Source: Asaia siamensis (GTDB lineage Bacteria > Pseudomonadota > Alphaproteobacteria > Acetobacterales > Acetobacteraceae). Taken from it: a stretch of DNA of 64,000 nucleotides. The stretch is from contig NZ_BMCH01000001.1 of assembly GCF_014635085.1 (NCBI RefSeq), positions 589,151-653,150 on the forward strand. The letters are read 5' to 3'. Of this stretch, positions 25,518 through 34,426 are shown piece by piece; within the stretch, counting starts at the first letter, position 1; every line of letters starts with the position of its first letter. Made by a program: the position numbers and the translations under genes. The notes beneath the pieces are model-generated. The model saw only the letters and a list, made by a program, of their open reading frames with translations, was not told the origin of the DNA and searched no databases.

Positions 25518-26628
25518 GATCCTGGAAGATATCGTCAGGAGAATCGGCGCGCAGGGACAGGCCCAGCTCGCGCCCCAGACGCAGAGCCTCGGTTGGCTCG
25601 CCGCAGATCTCGCGCTGGAGATGGAACGAACCATCCTCGCGCGCCACAAGTCCGGTCAGAACCAGCTCACGATCGCCGAAATGCCCCCTGCCGCCCGGCT
25701 GGGCTTTGGTGCGCAGGCGCGCATAGCCACCGATCGGGGTGCGGCACGAGCCGTCGAGCACCTCCAGCAGGGCACGCTCTGCCGTGGCAACGGCGCGGGC
25801 TTCGGGGTCTTCGATGGCGGAAAGCAGATCGAGCAGCTCGCGATCTTCCTCGCGCACGGTCACGCCGACAATGCCCTGACCGGCAGCGGGGATCATTAGG
25901 GCAGGGTCGAGAATCAGATCGGCACGATCTTCCATGCCCAGACGGCGCAGTCCGGCCAGAGCGAGCAATGTCGCATCGCAGGCACCGCCTGCCAGCTTGT
26001 CGAGACGGGTCTGCACGTTGCCACGCAGAAGGCCAAAGCGCAGATCGGGACGGCGATGCAGCAGCTGGGCCTGACGTCTGACCGAAGCGCAGCCGATATG
26101 GGCGCCGAAAGGCAGGGCATCGAGCGGAGAATGCCCCTCGGCAACGAGCGCCTTGGCCTTCTCACGCAGGGCAGGGCTCAGAATCAGCACGTCGCGTGCA
26201 TCTTCACGCTTGAGCGTGCAGGCGAGCGTCAGACCAGCGGGAAGGGTGGTTTCGAGGTCCTTGAGGCTGTGGACGGCAAAGTCGATCTGCCGGGCAAGAA
26301 GCGCCTCGTGGATCTCCTTGGCGAACAGCCCCTTGCCGCCGATCTCGGCGAGGAGACGGGACTGCACCTGATCACCTGTCGTATTGATCGGGTGTTCCTG
26401 AAACGCGCCCATGTCGCGCAGAAGTGGGCAGAAGCGGGTCAGGCGGGTCAGGAAGGCGCGCGTCTGGACCAGGGCGAGCGGCGACCCGCGCGTGCCGACA
26501 CGCAAGGGCAGGGAGTGACGTGAGGTGGGGGGATGAGGCGAGGCCTGACGGCGCATGGCTTCGGCAGCGACCTGTTGTAATTGCAGGCTCTGGGACATGA
26601 GCGCTTCGGGCATCGTCATCTGTTTCAT
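25510..26628 (-). CDS. hemC: Hydroxymethylbilane synthase (porphobilinogen deaminase)
   Basis: HemC polymerises four porphobilinogens on its dipyrromethane cofactor. The core begins at LPLRVGTRGSPLALVQT and includes GGKGLFAKEIHEALL, DFAVHSLKDLE, CASVRRQAQLL, FGLLRGNVQTRLDKL and the cofactor cysteine in LDGSCRTPIGGYA. The ATG at 26628 gives 372 residues, with about 40 residues before the core. Later ATGs at 26613 and 26598 are possible starts, and none has a strong ribosome binding site. First gene of the hemC-hemD-rlmJ-gpsA run, divergent from tsaD. Confidence 0.94.
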   Translation of the reverse strand: MKQMTMPEALMSQSLQLQQVAAEAMRRQASPHPPTSRHSLPLRVGTRGSPLALVQTRAFLTRLTRFCPLLRDMGAFQEHPINTTGDQVQSRLLAEIGGKGLFAKEIHEALLARQIDFAVHSLKDLETTLPAGLTLACTLKREDARDVLILSPALREKAKALVAEGHSPLDALPFGAHIGCASVRRQAQLLHRRPDLRFGLLRGNVQTRLDKLAGGACDATLLALAGLRRLGMEDRADLILDPALMIPAAGQGIVGVTVREEDRELLDLLSAIEDPEARAVATAERALLEVLDGSCRTPIGGYARLRTKAQPGGRGHFGDRELVLTGLVAREDGSFHLQREICGEPTEALRLGRELGLSLRADSPDDIFQDHG

Positions 26629-26707
26629 GGCTGATCTTGCTACTCCACCGCGTGACCCGTGAAAAGAGACGGCTCGCATCATGCGTTGCATCGGGTTATC
26701 AGGGGCG

Positions 26708-27790
26708 ATGGCGATTTTTTCCTTAACCTCACCCATTCTCGCGATTGAAACGACCTGCGACGAGACCGCATGCGCCATTCTCAGCCCTGAGGGGGCCATT
26801 CTGGCCGAGACGGTTCATACCCAGTCCGGCCATGCGGCTCTGGGGGGTGTTGTGCCCGAAATCGCTGCGCGTGCCCATCTGGCGCTGCTCCCTGATATCG
26901 TGGCGGAAACGCTGGGAAAATCAGGTCTGGCACTCGCGGAGGTCGGGGCTTTTGCCGCCTGCACCGGACCTGGGCTGATCGGTGGTCTGATTGTCGGCAG
27001 CAACTACGCGAAAGGGCTTGCCGTCGCTCTGGGTCGGCCGTTCCTGGCGGTCAATCATATAGAGGCCCATGCGCTTACCGCTCGTCTGCCGGGTCTGTTC
27101 GCGCATGATATTAAATTTCCGTATCTTTTGCTGCTTGTCTCCGGTGGCCATTGTCAGTGCATCGCCGTGAAAGGTATCGGGGATTACGAAAAACTAGGTG
27201 GCACGATCGACGATGCCGCCGGTGAGGCTTTCGACAAGGTTGCCAAGATGCTTGGCCTCGGCTGGCCCGGTGGTCCGGCCCTGGAAAGACTGGCGCGCGA
27301 GGGACACTCTGATGCGGTTGCCTTGCCGCGACCGCTGATGGGGCGCGAGGGGTGTGATTTCTCATTCTCGGGCCTCAAGACGGCGGTCGCCAGACAGATC
27401 GCCCCCTACGGAATGGAGGCACTGCCACGCCCGGTTGCTGCCGATATCGCCGCAAGTTTCCAGCGCTGCGTGTGCGATGTCATGGCGGACAGGGCGCGTC
27501 ACGCGCTTGCCTTGCTCCCGAAGGCGCAGAGCCTTGTCGTTGCTGGCGGTGTCGCAGCCAATGGGGCCATTCGCACGGCTCTCGAAGCCTTGGCTGACGA
27601 AGCGGGTATTCCTTTTGTGGCACCTCCTCTCCGGTTCTGTACGGATAATGCCGTCATGGTTGGCTGGGCCGCTCTTGAGACGATCCGGGCGTATCAGGAT
27701 GCCGGTCAGGCGCTTGAGGACGGCATTCCAACGGCGCCAAGGCCTCGTTGGCCGCTGACCGAAATGGTCCCGCCCGGGAACGCCATGTAA
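26708..27790 (+). CDS. tsaD: tRNA N6-adenosine threonylcarbamoyltransferase
   Basis: TsaD transfers the threonylcarbamoyl group to A37 of ANN-decoding tRNAs, with TsaB and TsaE. 360 residues from the ATG at 26708; an in-frame ATG nine codons upstream (26681) is an alternative. The metal-binding histidines are H117 and H121 in VNHIEAH. LAIETTCDETACA (about residue 11), LLLVSGGHCQ and GGTIDDAAGEAFDKVAKMLGL (about residues 163-183) are family signatures. The divergent pairing with hemC is standard in alphaproteobacteria. Confidence 0.97.
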   Translation: MAIFSLTSPILAIETTCDETACAILSPEGAILAETVHTQSGHAALGGVVPEIAARAHLALLPDIVAETLGKSGLALAEVGAFAACTGPGLIGGLIVGSNYAKGLAVALGRPFLAVNHIEAHALTARLPGLFAHDIKFPYLLLLVSGGHCQCIAVKGIGDYEKLGGTIDDAAGEAFDKVAKMLGLGWPGGPALERLAREGHSDAVALPRPLMGREGCDFSFSGLKTAVARQIAPYGMEALPRPVAADIAASFQRCVCDVMADRARHALALLPKAQSLVVAGGVAANGAIRTALEALADEAGIPFVAPPLRFCTDNAVMVGWAALETIRAYQDAGQALEDGIPTAPRPRWPLTEMVPPGNAM

Positions 27791-27869
27791 AGCGCATCTC
27801 TTGTCGGGTGTTCCCTTAGCGGAAAACCTGCTTATCTGCGGTCAAAAGCAAGGAAAAAAGGAAGCTGCC

Positions 27870-28064
27870 GTGACAAGAGAAGATGACGCCTGGTTCAATG
27901 CCGATGAAACGGCGAATGAAATGGAAGAACAGGCGGGTATTGCGGAGCCAGCGCAAACGGTAAGCAGCTTTCTGTTTTCGATTATCCTGCCCTGTCTGGT
28001 TGTGGGCGTTCTTTTGATTGTTACGCTTTGGTGGTTGATCGACAGGTTTCACCTGCTCGGCTGA
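27870..28064 (+). CDS. Small single-helix membrane protein, unrecognised
   Basis: The GTG at 27870 is chosen because AAGGA sits six bases upstream. 64 residues follow: an acidic N-terminal half (VTREDDAWFNADETANEMEEQ) and one transmembrane helix (about residues 32-54) followed by WWLIDRFHLLG. An earlier in-frame TTG (27801) would extend it without a ribosome binding site. It lies 79 bases after tsaD and before tRNA-Ser. Function unknown. Confidence 0.6.
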   Translation: MTREDDAWFNADETANEMEEQAGIAEPAQTVSSFLFSIILPCLVVGVLLIVTLWWLIDRFHLLG

Positions 28065-28175
28065 ATTCGCTCGGGCGTCTCTCTCGAAAAATGGTTCTGC
28101 CAGCCCTCTTGCACAGACGTGCGAAAAGAGGCAAAGAGGCGGCTCTTGCCGCAGAGAGTTCGCTCCTGCGATGCG

Positions 28176-28265
<90 letters not shown>

Positions 28266-28606
28266 TGAGCTGGGAAAGAGCGTTCTGACGCTACGTTCGC
28301 AGTGTTCCTTCTTCCCGTAGGATCGTTCAACGGCACGACAGATTCTGACGAGGGTAGCCCGGTCAGTACGTTTTGCTGTTCGGCTCTTTGCCGGTACCGC
28401 GTAATTTTCTCCCAAGGGCCCTTGATACGCTGAGATGTATCCAGAGAGTCATCGGCTGATTTTCAGATTGGCGTAGTTGGCATTCTGCCCGCCAAATGCG
28501 TGCTCTCGCGAATGGGACGGTTCAGTCAGAGTGACTGCCTTTCATGACCCGGCGAGCGTCACGGTGGAACCTGTCAGGCGGTCTTGCCGCCTGACAGAAA
28601 GTATCT
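28266..28606. other. Intergenic region between tRNA-Ser and secB
   Basis: About 340 bases with no plausible gene. Only the hairpin at its right end (28571-28597) stands out. Confidence 0.5.
28571..28597 (-). terminator. Perfect 11-bp hairpin downstream of secB
   Basis: CTGTCAGGCGG (28571-28581) pairs perfectly with CCGCCTGACAG (28587-28597) around a 5-base loop, starting 10 bases past the secB stop. It lacks a T-run in the direction of secB, so intrinsic termination is likely but not certain. Confidence 0.6.
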
Positions 28607-29125
28607 TCAGGCGTTGCCTGCGGTCTCGGGGAACTGCTGGGCGCGCTTGGCCTGCCAGAGTGCAACGAAATCGATCGGCTGCAGCACGATCGGCGGGAAG
28701 CCGCCATCGCGCGTGACATCGCTGATGATGCTGCGCACATACGGGAAGATGAGGCGCGGCACTTCAACGAGGAGGATCGGCTCAACCAGTTCTGCCGGGG
28801 CATCGGTCAGGGTGACGATGGCGGCATAGGTCAGTTCAGCAATGAACACGGTACGGCCAGGCTGGCCACCTTCGTTCTCGGGCGATTCTGTTGCTTCGGC
28901 GCGGATGGCGAGGGCCACCTCGAAAACCGGCTGGGCTTCTTCAAGGCGGTTGGCCTGCACGTCGATATTGACGGAGATCTGCGGTGCCGAGCGAAGGGTT
29001 GCGAAAATTGCGGCGCCTGCCGGAACCTCGAAAGAGAGATCCTTGGTGTATTGCAGGTTGACCGACAGGGGCAGGGCAGGCGGGTTACCCTGCTCGGTTG
29101 CCGGGTTCTGGGCGGTATCGGACAT
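28607..29125 (-). CDS. secB: Protein-export chaperone SecB
   Basis: SecB keeps preproteins unfolded and delivers them to SecA. 172 residues with the family core: LQYTKDLSFEVPA (about residue 25), ISVNIDVQANRL (about residue 50), FIAELTYAAIV (about residue 95) and LIFPYVRSIISDVTRDGGFPPIVLQPIDFVALW (about residues 123-156). The start at 29125 (MSDTAQNPATE) is preferred to one four codons earlier. Confidence 0.96.
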   Translation of the reverse strand: MSDTAQNPATEQGNPPALPLSVNLQYTKDLSFEVPAGAAIFATLRSAPQISVNIDVQANRLEEAQPVFEVALAIRAEATESPENEGGQPGRTVFIAELTYAAIVTLTDAPAELVEPILLVEVPRLIFPYVRSIISDVTRDGGFPPIVLQPIDFVALWQAKRAQQFPETAGNA

Positions 29126-29353
29126 GGAGCCTCGCAATCAGAGTCATATTACACACAGCCGAAATCGGCTGCATTTCGTGCCTTCAAGCCGGTAGCATGA
29201 TCCCTTTCACACGCCAACTCTTCGTCAGTTTCTGCGCGATTGTGACCACGATCCGGCTCTGGCGCCCTGTGGGGGTGTTGTGCGGTCGGTGAAGCCGCTC
29301 TACCAAGGGGGCATGCCCTTCGAGATCAAGAATAGCAAGAAGCTGAAATCGTG

Positions 29354-30040
29354 ATGTCATTCCTAGAGAACATTCCGTACGACATCGTCATCTTTGCGTT
29401 GTTGAGCCTCGTCCTGGTCTGGCGCCTGCGCGCCGTACTTGGCCGGCGGGTCGATGTCGGTGGGCAGGAAGCTGCCGGGCCCATGCCCATGCCGCAAGGG
29501 CAAGGAAGAGTTGACGTGCCTCAGCCTGTGGTCGAGGAACCGAGCGCGCGCTTCGACATTCCCCAGCCCTCCACGCGCGTGGGGCAGATTCTGGGCGAGA
29601 TTGCCGTGTCCCAGCCTGGCTTCAGGTCGGAAGTTTTTCTGGAAAACACGCAAAAGGCTTTTCGCGCTGTCGTGGCAGCTTTTGCAGAGGGTGATCGCGC
29701 AACCCTGCGTAGCTATCTGACGCCGGATGCTTTCGCCGGGTTTGACGCGGCTATTGTGGCTCGCGAAGCGGCGCAGCAGAAGCAGCGCACCGAAATCGTA
29801 GGGATCAACAGCCTCGCAATCGTCGACGCATTTTTCAGTCGTATCAATGGACATGAAAAAGCCCGGATTGATGTGCAGATCGTCTCGCGTCAGATCAGTA
29901 TCCTGAACGATGTCGATGGTCAGCCTTTGATCGGGACCGAATCTGTCACAGAGTTTTCAGATCTGTGGCAGTTCGAAAGCGAAAGCGGCCCCGGTCTGCC
30001 GCCCTCGACCTGGCATCTGGCTGCGGCACGCGCAGCCTGA
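29354..30040 (+). CDS. Tim44-domain membrane protein
   Basis: 228 residues with an N-terminal membrane helix (IPYDIVIFALLSLVLVWRL, about residues 7-25), a Pro/Gly-rich linker and a C-terminal Tim44-like domain (about residues 75-225). The domain is recognisable from FLENTQKAFRAVVAAFAEGDRATLRSYLTPDAFAGFDAAI and the closing SDLWQFESESG...STWHLAAARAA. The order secB (divergent), Tim44, mltA is conserved in alphaproteobacteria. The ATG at 29354 directly follows a GTG (29351), which could also be used. Bacterial roles are unclear; there is no TIM23 translocase. Confidence 0.88.
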   Translation: MSFLENIPYDIVIFALLSLVLVWRLRAVLGRRVDVGGQEAAGPMPMPQGQGRVDVPQPVVEEPSARFDIPQPSTRVGQILGEIAVSQPGFRSEVFLENTQKAFRAVVAAFAEGDRATLRSYLTPDAFAGFDAAIVAREAAQQKQRTEIVGINSLAIVDAFFSRINGHEKARIDVQIVSRQISILNDVDGQPLIGTESVTEFSDLWQFESESGPGLPPSTWHLAAARAA

Positions 30041-30127
30041 CATCGTGACGTCAGGAAGCCGGAACGCCTCCTGACATTGCTCCAGAAAAGCTGCGTCTTG
30101 CGGGACGCACGACAAACTCGGTTTGCC

Positions 30128-31282
30128 ATGAACATAGTTTCTCGTCTTTCCCTTGGGCTCAGCCTTGCCCTTCTCTCATCCTGTGCCGAGCCGCAATCGG
30201 AAGCCCCACTCCAGCTTACGCCGCTTACCTATGCCATGCTTGATGGCTGGTCGGCCGAGAGCCCGGAGACCCTGCTGCCGCAGCTGCGCACGGAATGTCA
30301 GCGCCTCATGCGCCTGCCGCCCGAAACCCATCTGGGAGGTGCTGCGGGCACAATTCCTAATGGCAGTATTGCCGGTGAGTGGCACGGAGCCTGCACAGCG
30401 CTTCAGAGCGTTGAAAACACGCGCGACGCAGCGCGCAGATATTTCGAGCAATGGTTTGCGCCTTATCTCGTTTCGAATGACGCGTTGTTTACCGGCTATT
30501 ATGAGCCGCAGATTTATGCATCGTCGGTCAGGACAGAGGCGTTCCAGACCCCACTCTATGAGCAGCCTAACGATCTGATCCACACCAGGGATACGGCTGG
30601 TGACTGGGTGACGGGGCGGTGGGAAGGCGGCAAATTCGTCCCCTATTACACCCGGGCTGAAATCGATCATGGAGCGCTGTCCGGGCGTGGGCTCGAAATC
30701 GCCTGGCTGCGTTCGCCTGAAGATCTGTTCTTTCTGCAGATCCAAGGCTCAGGCCGCCTCGTCATGACAGATGGCTCGGTGCGTCGTGTCGGCTTTGCCG
30801 CCAAGAACGGCGCGCCCTATGTGCCGATCGGGCGCGTTCTGGTCAGAAATGGCGAGATGGCGGCCGAGGACGTCTCGCTGCAAAGCCTCAAGAACTGGCT
30901 TGCTGCTCATCCCGACAGGGCGCAGGACGTCATGGAGCAGAACCCGGACTACGTGTTTTTCAAACGTGTCGATACGATTCCGCTGGACCGTGGGGCGCCA
31001 GGCGCCATGGGCGTGCCGCTCACGCCCGGGCGTTCTGTTGCTATTGACCGCAGCCTGCTGCCGATGGGGGCACCGATCTGGGTTGATACCCATTTGCCTG
31101 AGGCAAATGGCGGTGAGGGGCACTGGATGCATCTCACCTTTGGTCAGGATGTCGGGAGCGACATCAAGGGCGCTGATCATGCCGATCTATTCACGGGCTG
31201 GGGCGAAGACGCTGAACGCCTGGCAGGCAAGATGCGCAGCCATGGTCGCATGATCGTTCTGTTGCCACACCCGCCAGCCTGA
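30128..31282 (+). CDS. mltA: Membrane-bound lytic murein transglycosylase A
   Basis: MltA cleaves peptidoglycan glycan strands with formation of 1,6-anhydroMurNAc. 384 residues with a lipoprotein signal (LSLALLSSC, lipid cysteine at about residue 19). Family segments are FTGYYEPQIYAS (about residue 123), FFLQIQGSGRL (about residue 200), PYVPIGRVLV, and the C-terminal 3D domain with SVAIDRSLLPMGAPIWVDT and QDVGSDIKGADHADLFTGWG, which contains the catalytic aspartates. The ATG of the downstream methyltransferase gene overlaps its stop (TGATG). Confidence 0.95.
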   Translation: MNIVSRLSLGLSLALLSSCAEPQSEAPLQLTPLTYAMLDGWSAESPETLLPQLRTECQRLMRLPPETHLGGAAGTIPNGSIAGEWHGACTALQSVENTRDAARRYFEQWFAPYLVSNDALFTGYYEPQIYASSVRTEAFQTPLYEQPNDLIHTRDTAGDWVTGRWEGGKFVPYYTRAEIDHGALSGRGLEIAWLRSPEDLFFLQIQGSGRLVMTDGSVRRVGFAAKNGAPYVPIGRVLVRNGEMAAEDVSLQSLKNWLAAHPDRAQDVMEQNPDYVFFKRVDTIPLDRGAPGAMGVPLTPGRSVAIDRSLLPMGAPIWVDTHLPEANGGEGHWMHLTFGQDVGSDIKGADHADLFTGWGEDAERLAGKMRSHGRMIVLLPHPPA

Positions 31283-32142
31283 TGACGCAGGAAAAAGTCA
31301 GGGCAAGGCGAGAAGCGATAGGTCGTCATGCCCTGATCAGGGGTGACGCCATGAATGTTATGCGCCGCATGGAGAGCGCATCGGTCGATATCGTCGTCAC
31401 CTCGCCGCCCTATAATATCGGGATTGCCTACCGCACCTATAAAGACAGTCTGGCCGAGCAGGATTATATCGGCTGGATGCAGACGGTTTGTGCCCAGATC
31501 GCGCGTCTGCTGAAGCCCGGGGGCTCGTTCTTCCTCAATGTTGCCGGGTCATCCTCGCAGCCCTGGTTGCCCTTCGAACTGATCACCCGGCTGCGTGACC
31601 TGTTTGTCCTGCAGAACCATATTGTGTGGATCAAATCGGTGTCGATTGAAGAGAAGACTTACGGCCATTTCAAACCGGTCAATTCGACGCGTTTCATCAA
31701 TCATAATCACGAGCATATCTTTCATCTGACCCATAAGGGGGATGTCAGATTGCAGCGTCTGGCTGCGGGTGTTCCCTTTACCGACAAGACCAATATCTCG
31801 CGCCGCCGTCATGCCGTGGACCGTCGCTGTCGCGGCAACACGTGGTTCATCCCCTATGAAACCGTGCGGCACAAGCGCGAGAAATTCCTGCATCCCGGTA
31901 CTTTTCCTGTGGCTCTGCCCACAGCGTGCATGACCCTTCACGGCTATGATGAGAATACGGTGCTTCTGGACCCGTTCATGGGAACGGGTACGAGCCTCGT
32001 CGCCGCGCAGGAACTCGGCGTGCGAGGGGTGGGTATCGATATCGATACCCGTTATGTCGCTGTCGCACGACGCCGTCTCCGCCGTAGTCTGGACGAGGAG
32101 CTGGATCTCGACGGTGATCTGAATGGGTCTCCCTACGAGTAG
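31282..32142 (+). CDS. Solitary beta-class DNA methyltransferase
   Basis: 286 residues. The catalytic motif IV, TSPPYN (residues 40-45), comes before the SAM-binding motif I, DPFMGTGTSLVAA (about residues 230-242), the order of beta-class amino-methyltransferases. The SPPY form is common in N4-cytosine enzymes but also occurs in N6-adenine ones, so the modified base is open. A short basic segment between the motifs (about residues 170-195) may be the target recognition region. No restriction gene is nearby, so it is probably an epigenetic or housekeeping methyltransferase. It is coupled to mltA by a one-base stop/start overlap. It lacks the DPPYN of CcrM. Confidence 0.88.
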   Translation: MTQEKVRARREAIGRHALIRGDAMNVMRRMESASVDIVVTSPPYNIGIAYRTYKDSLAEQDYIGWMQTVCAQIARLLKPGGSFFLNVAGSSSQPWLPFELITRLRDLFVLQNHIVWIKSVSIEEKTYGHFKPVNSTRFINHNHEHIFHLTHKGDVRLQRLAAGVPFTDKTNISRRRHAVDRRCRGNTWFIPYETVRHKREKFLHPGTFPVALPTACMTLHGYDENTVLLDPFMGTGTSLVAAQELGVRGVGIDIDTRYVAVARRRLRRSLDEELDLDGDLNGSPYE

Positions 32143-32288
32143 CCGATATCTGTCACACGAGCTGCGACATAACCGCGCTATGTTTGTATCGGTAAAACCG
32201 TTCAATCTGATCGGAAACATCACTTAGACATGCTGTGTCGTAAACGTCATGGTGCGCGCATTTATGTTTGCGATCAGGAGAAGAGCGG

Positions 32289-33764
32289 TTGCTTGAAGCT
32301 GCCAGGAAGAAACGTCTCGTTAGAAACGGTATTGCGGGACTGGTTGTGGCAGCTGCGCTCGCCTATGGCGGGACAATCGCTTTTCTGACCCGGTTTGATC
32401 ATCAGGGCGCGCCACGACTGCCAACAAACAGCGCGACATGGCATGATCCCAAGGCACTTGCTGCGTTCAATGCGCTTGGAGAGGCACGCTGTGATTACTG
32501 TCACACGCGCACGGCTGATCTCCCCTTCTATTTCAAACTGCCTTTTGCCAATCAGATCATGAAGCGTGATCTGGTTGCGGGCCAGCGTCATTTCCGTATC
32601 GACCCGATCATCGCTGCGTTCCAGACGGGCAAGCCGCCCTCGGTTGAGCAGCTCTCCCGTATCGAAGAGGTCATTCAGCAGAACAGGATGCCGCCCGCTG
32701 CCTATCTGCTGATGCATCCTCACGCCTACATGACCGAGAAATCGCGCAGCGACGTGCTGGCATGGATTACCGATCAGCGCCGCCGCTATTACGCGACGCC
32801 CGGTGTGGCGCCGCAATTTGCAGGTGAGGTCATTCAGCCAATCCCGGAAAATGTCCCGGTAGACTGGACGAAGGCCGAACTGGGCCGTCAGCTCTTTTTC
32901 GACCGTCGTCTCTCTGGCGACGGCAAGATGAATTGCGCAAGCTGCCACGGGCTCGACAAGGGGGGCGTTGATAACCTCGTCACGGCGACCGGTATCAGCG
33001 GCCAGAAGGGACCGATCAATGTGCCTACAGTCTATAACGCCGTGTTCAGTATCGCCCAGTTCTGGAATGGCCGTGCAGCCGATCTGGCTGCCCAGGCGGC
33101 GGGGCCAGTGACGAACCCGGTGGAGATGGGTGCCCATGACTGGGAGGGGGTGGCAGCGATTATCGATGCAGTGCCGGAATACCGCACGGCTTTTGCAAGT
33201 CTGTATGGGGCAGGTGCTGTCAATCAGAAGACTGTCACGAACGCGATTGCCGAATATGAAAAGACCCTGATCACGCCAGACAGTCCTTTCGATCTCTACC
33301 TGAAGGGTGACAACAGCGCGATTACAGCGCAGGAAAAGCGTGGTTATGAACGGTTCAAGGCCATCGGCTGCTCCGGTTGCCACAGCGGTGTTGCCGTTGG
33401 TGGTGATGCGTATGAGGTCATGGGCCTTGAGGGACCGTATTTCAGCGAGCGCAAGGCTGGTCTGACTGATGTCGATTCCGGGCGCGAGAGCTTTACTCAC
33501 GCCATTGAGGATCACCAGAGATTCAAGGTGCCAAATCTGCGCAATATCGCCTTGACCGCACCGTATTTTCACGATGGAAGCGTCGCAACTCTTGATGAGG
33601 CAGTGCGTCTAATGGCGCGATACCAGACGCCCTATCCTGACCTTCCCAAGCGCGATGTTGATGATATTGTGGCGTTTCTCAAGACACTGACCGGCAAATA
33701 TCAGGGTGTACCGCTCCAGCAGGTCGTCGCAGAGCCGCCCCTCAAGGCACCTGAGGCGCAATAA
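32289..33764 (+). CDS. Membrane-anchored tri-heme cytochrome c peroxidase
   Basis: The TTG at 32289 is chosen because AGGAG ends eight bases before it. 491 residues: an N-terminal membrane anchor (about residues 12-35) and three c-type heme sites, CDYCH (68-72), CASCH (216-220) and CSGCH (361-365). The C-terminal two-heme part matches the MauG/diheme peroxidase family (NCASCHGLDKGG, GPINVPTVYNAVF, QFWNGRA, KVPNLRNIALTAPYFHDGSVATLDEAV). The extra N-terminal heme domain resembles E. coli YhjA, a quinol-linked peroxidase reducing H2O2 in the periplasm. Acetic acid bacteria produce much periplasmic H2O2-generating oxidation, so detoxification at the quinol pool is plausible. Confidence 0.88.
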   Translation: MLEAARKKRLVRNGIAGLVVAAALAYGGTIAFLTRFDHQGAPRLPTNSATWHDPKALAAFNALGEARCDYCHTRTADLPFYFKLPFANQIMKRDLVAGQRHFRIDPIIAAFQTGKPPSVEQLSRIEEVIQQNRMPPAAYLLMHPHAYMTEKSRSDVLAWITDQRRRYYATPGVAPQFAGEVIQPIPENVPVDWTKAELGRQLFFDRRLSGDGKMNCASCHGLDKGGVDNLVTATGISGQKGPINVPTVYNAVFSIAQFWNGRAADLAAQAAGPVTNPVEMGAHDWEGVAAIIDAVPEYRTAFASLYGAGAVNQKTVTNAIAEYEKTLITPDSPFDLYLKGDNSAITAQEKRGYERFKAIGCSGCHSGVAVGGDAYEVMGLEGPYFSERKAGLTDVDSGRESFTHAIEDHQRFKVPNLRNIALTAPYFHDGSVATLDEAVRLMARYQTPYPDLPKRDVDDIVAFLKTLTGKYQGVPLQQVVAEPPLKAPEAQ

Positions 33765-33807
33765 GAGCGATGGATCGGGTTCTGATGCGCTTGAGTAAGG
33801 AGAAACC

Positions 33808-34410
33808 GTGGTCCGACGCGATCTGAGCGCCGAGGAGGAGAGCCTCTGGAAGGCTTTCACCCGATCGATTCTGCCGATGCGGGGGCATCAGCTTTCGTCC
33901 GCGCGCAAGCGGCGAGGCACGGTGCAGAAGGTTGCGACTGGCCTGTCTGCTGCTCCGGTCCAGAGTGGGACGGTGGACGAAGCAACAACGCAGAAAATCC
34001 TGCGGGTGAGGGAGGTTCTGAGGCCCGCAGCCACACTTTCAAGGCCCGCCCGCGTTCAGGACCGGCTCGAAATCAATGGGCGACAGCCTGGCCTCGATAC
34101 GACGTCATGGAATGCCCTCGCCAGCGGCAAGATGAAGCCGCAGAAGCGTCTGGATCTTCACGGGCATTTTGCACAGGATGCTTTCCATAAATTCCACCAC
34201 TTTCTGCATGCAAGCAGCGCCCAGGGCATAAGGTGCGTCGAGGTAATCACCGGGCTGGGCAGCGGGCAGGAAGGGGGGGTAATTCGCCAGGAACTCCCTC
34301 ACTGGCTCGAGCGTGGCGATTTGCGTCCGCTGGTTCTGGCCGTTGTCCATACGCATAAGCGGAACAAGGGCGCCGTGCGTATCCTGCTCCGGGCGCGTAA
34401 CCGGGTCTGA
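33808..34410 (+). CDS. Smr-domain protein (MutS2 C-terminal-like)
   Basis: GTG start with AAGGAG five bases upstream. 200 residues; the C-terminal half (about residues 110-198) is an Smr domain with LDLHGHFAQDAFHKFHHFL and ITGLGSGQEGGVIRQELPHWL, a fold with nicking or RNA endonuclease activity. In many alphaproteobacteria this gene directly follows mltA; here a DNA methyltransferase and a peroxidase lie between them. It is convergent with the TctC-like gene. Confidence 0.9.
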   Translation: MVRRDLSAEEESLWKAFTRSILPMRGHQLSSARKRRGTVQKVATGLSAAPVQSGTVDEATTQKILRVREVLRPAATLSRPARVQDRLEINGRQPGLDTTSWNALASGKMKPQKRLDLHGHFAQDAFHKFHHFLHASSAQGIRCVEVITGLGSGQEGGVIRQELPHWLERGDLRPLVLAVVHTHKRNKGAVRILLRARNRV

Positions 34411-34426
34411 ACCCTGCGCTCCATAC

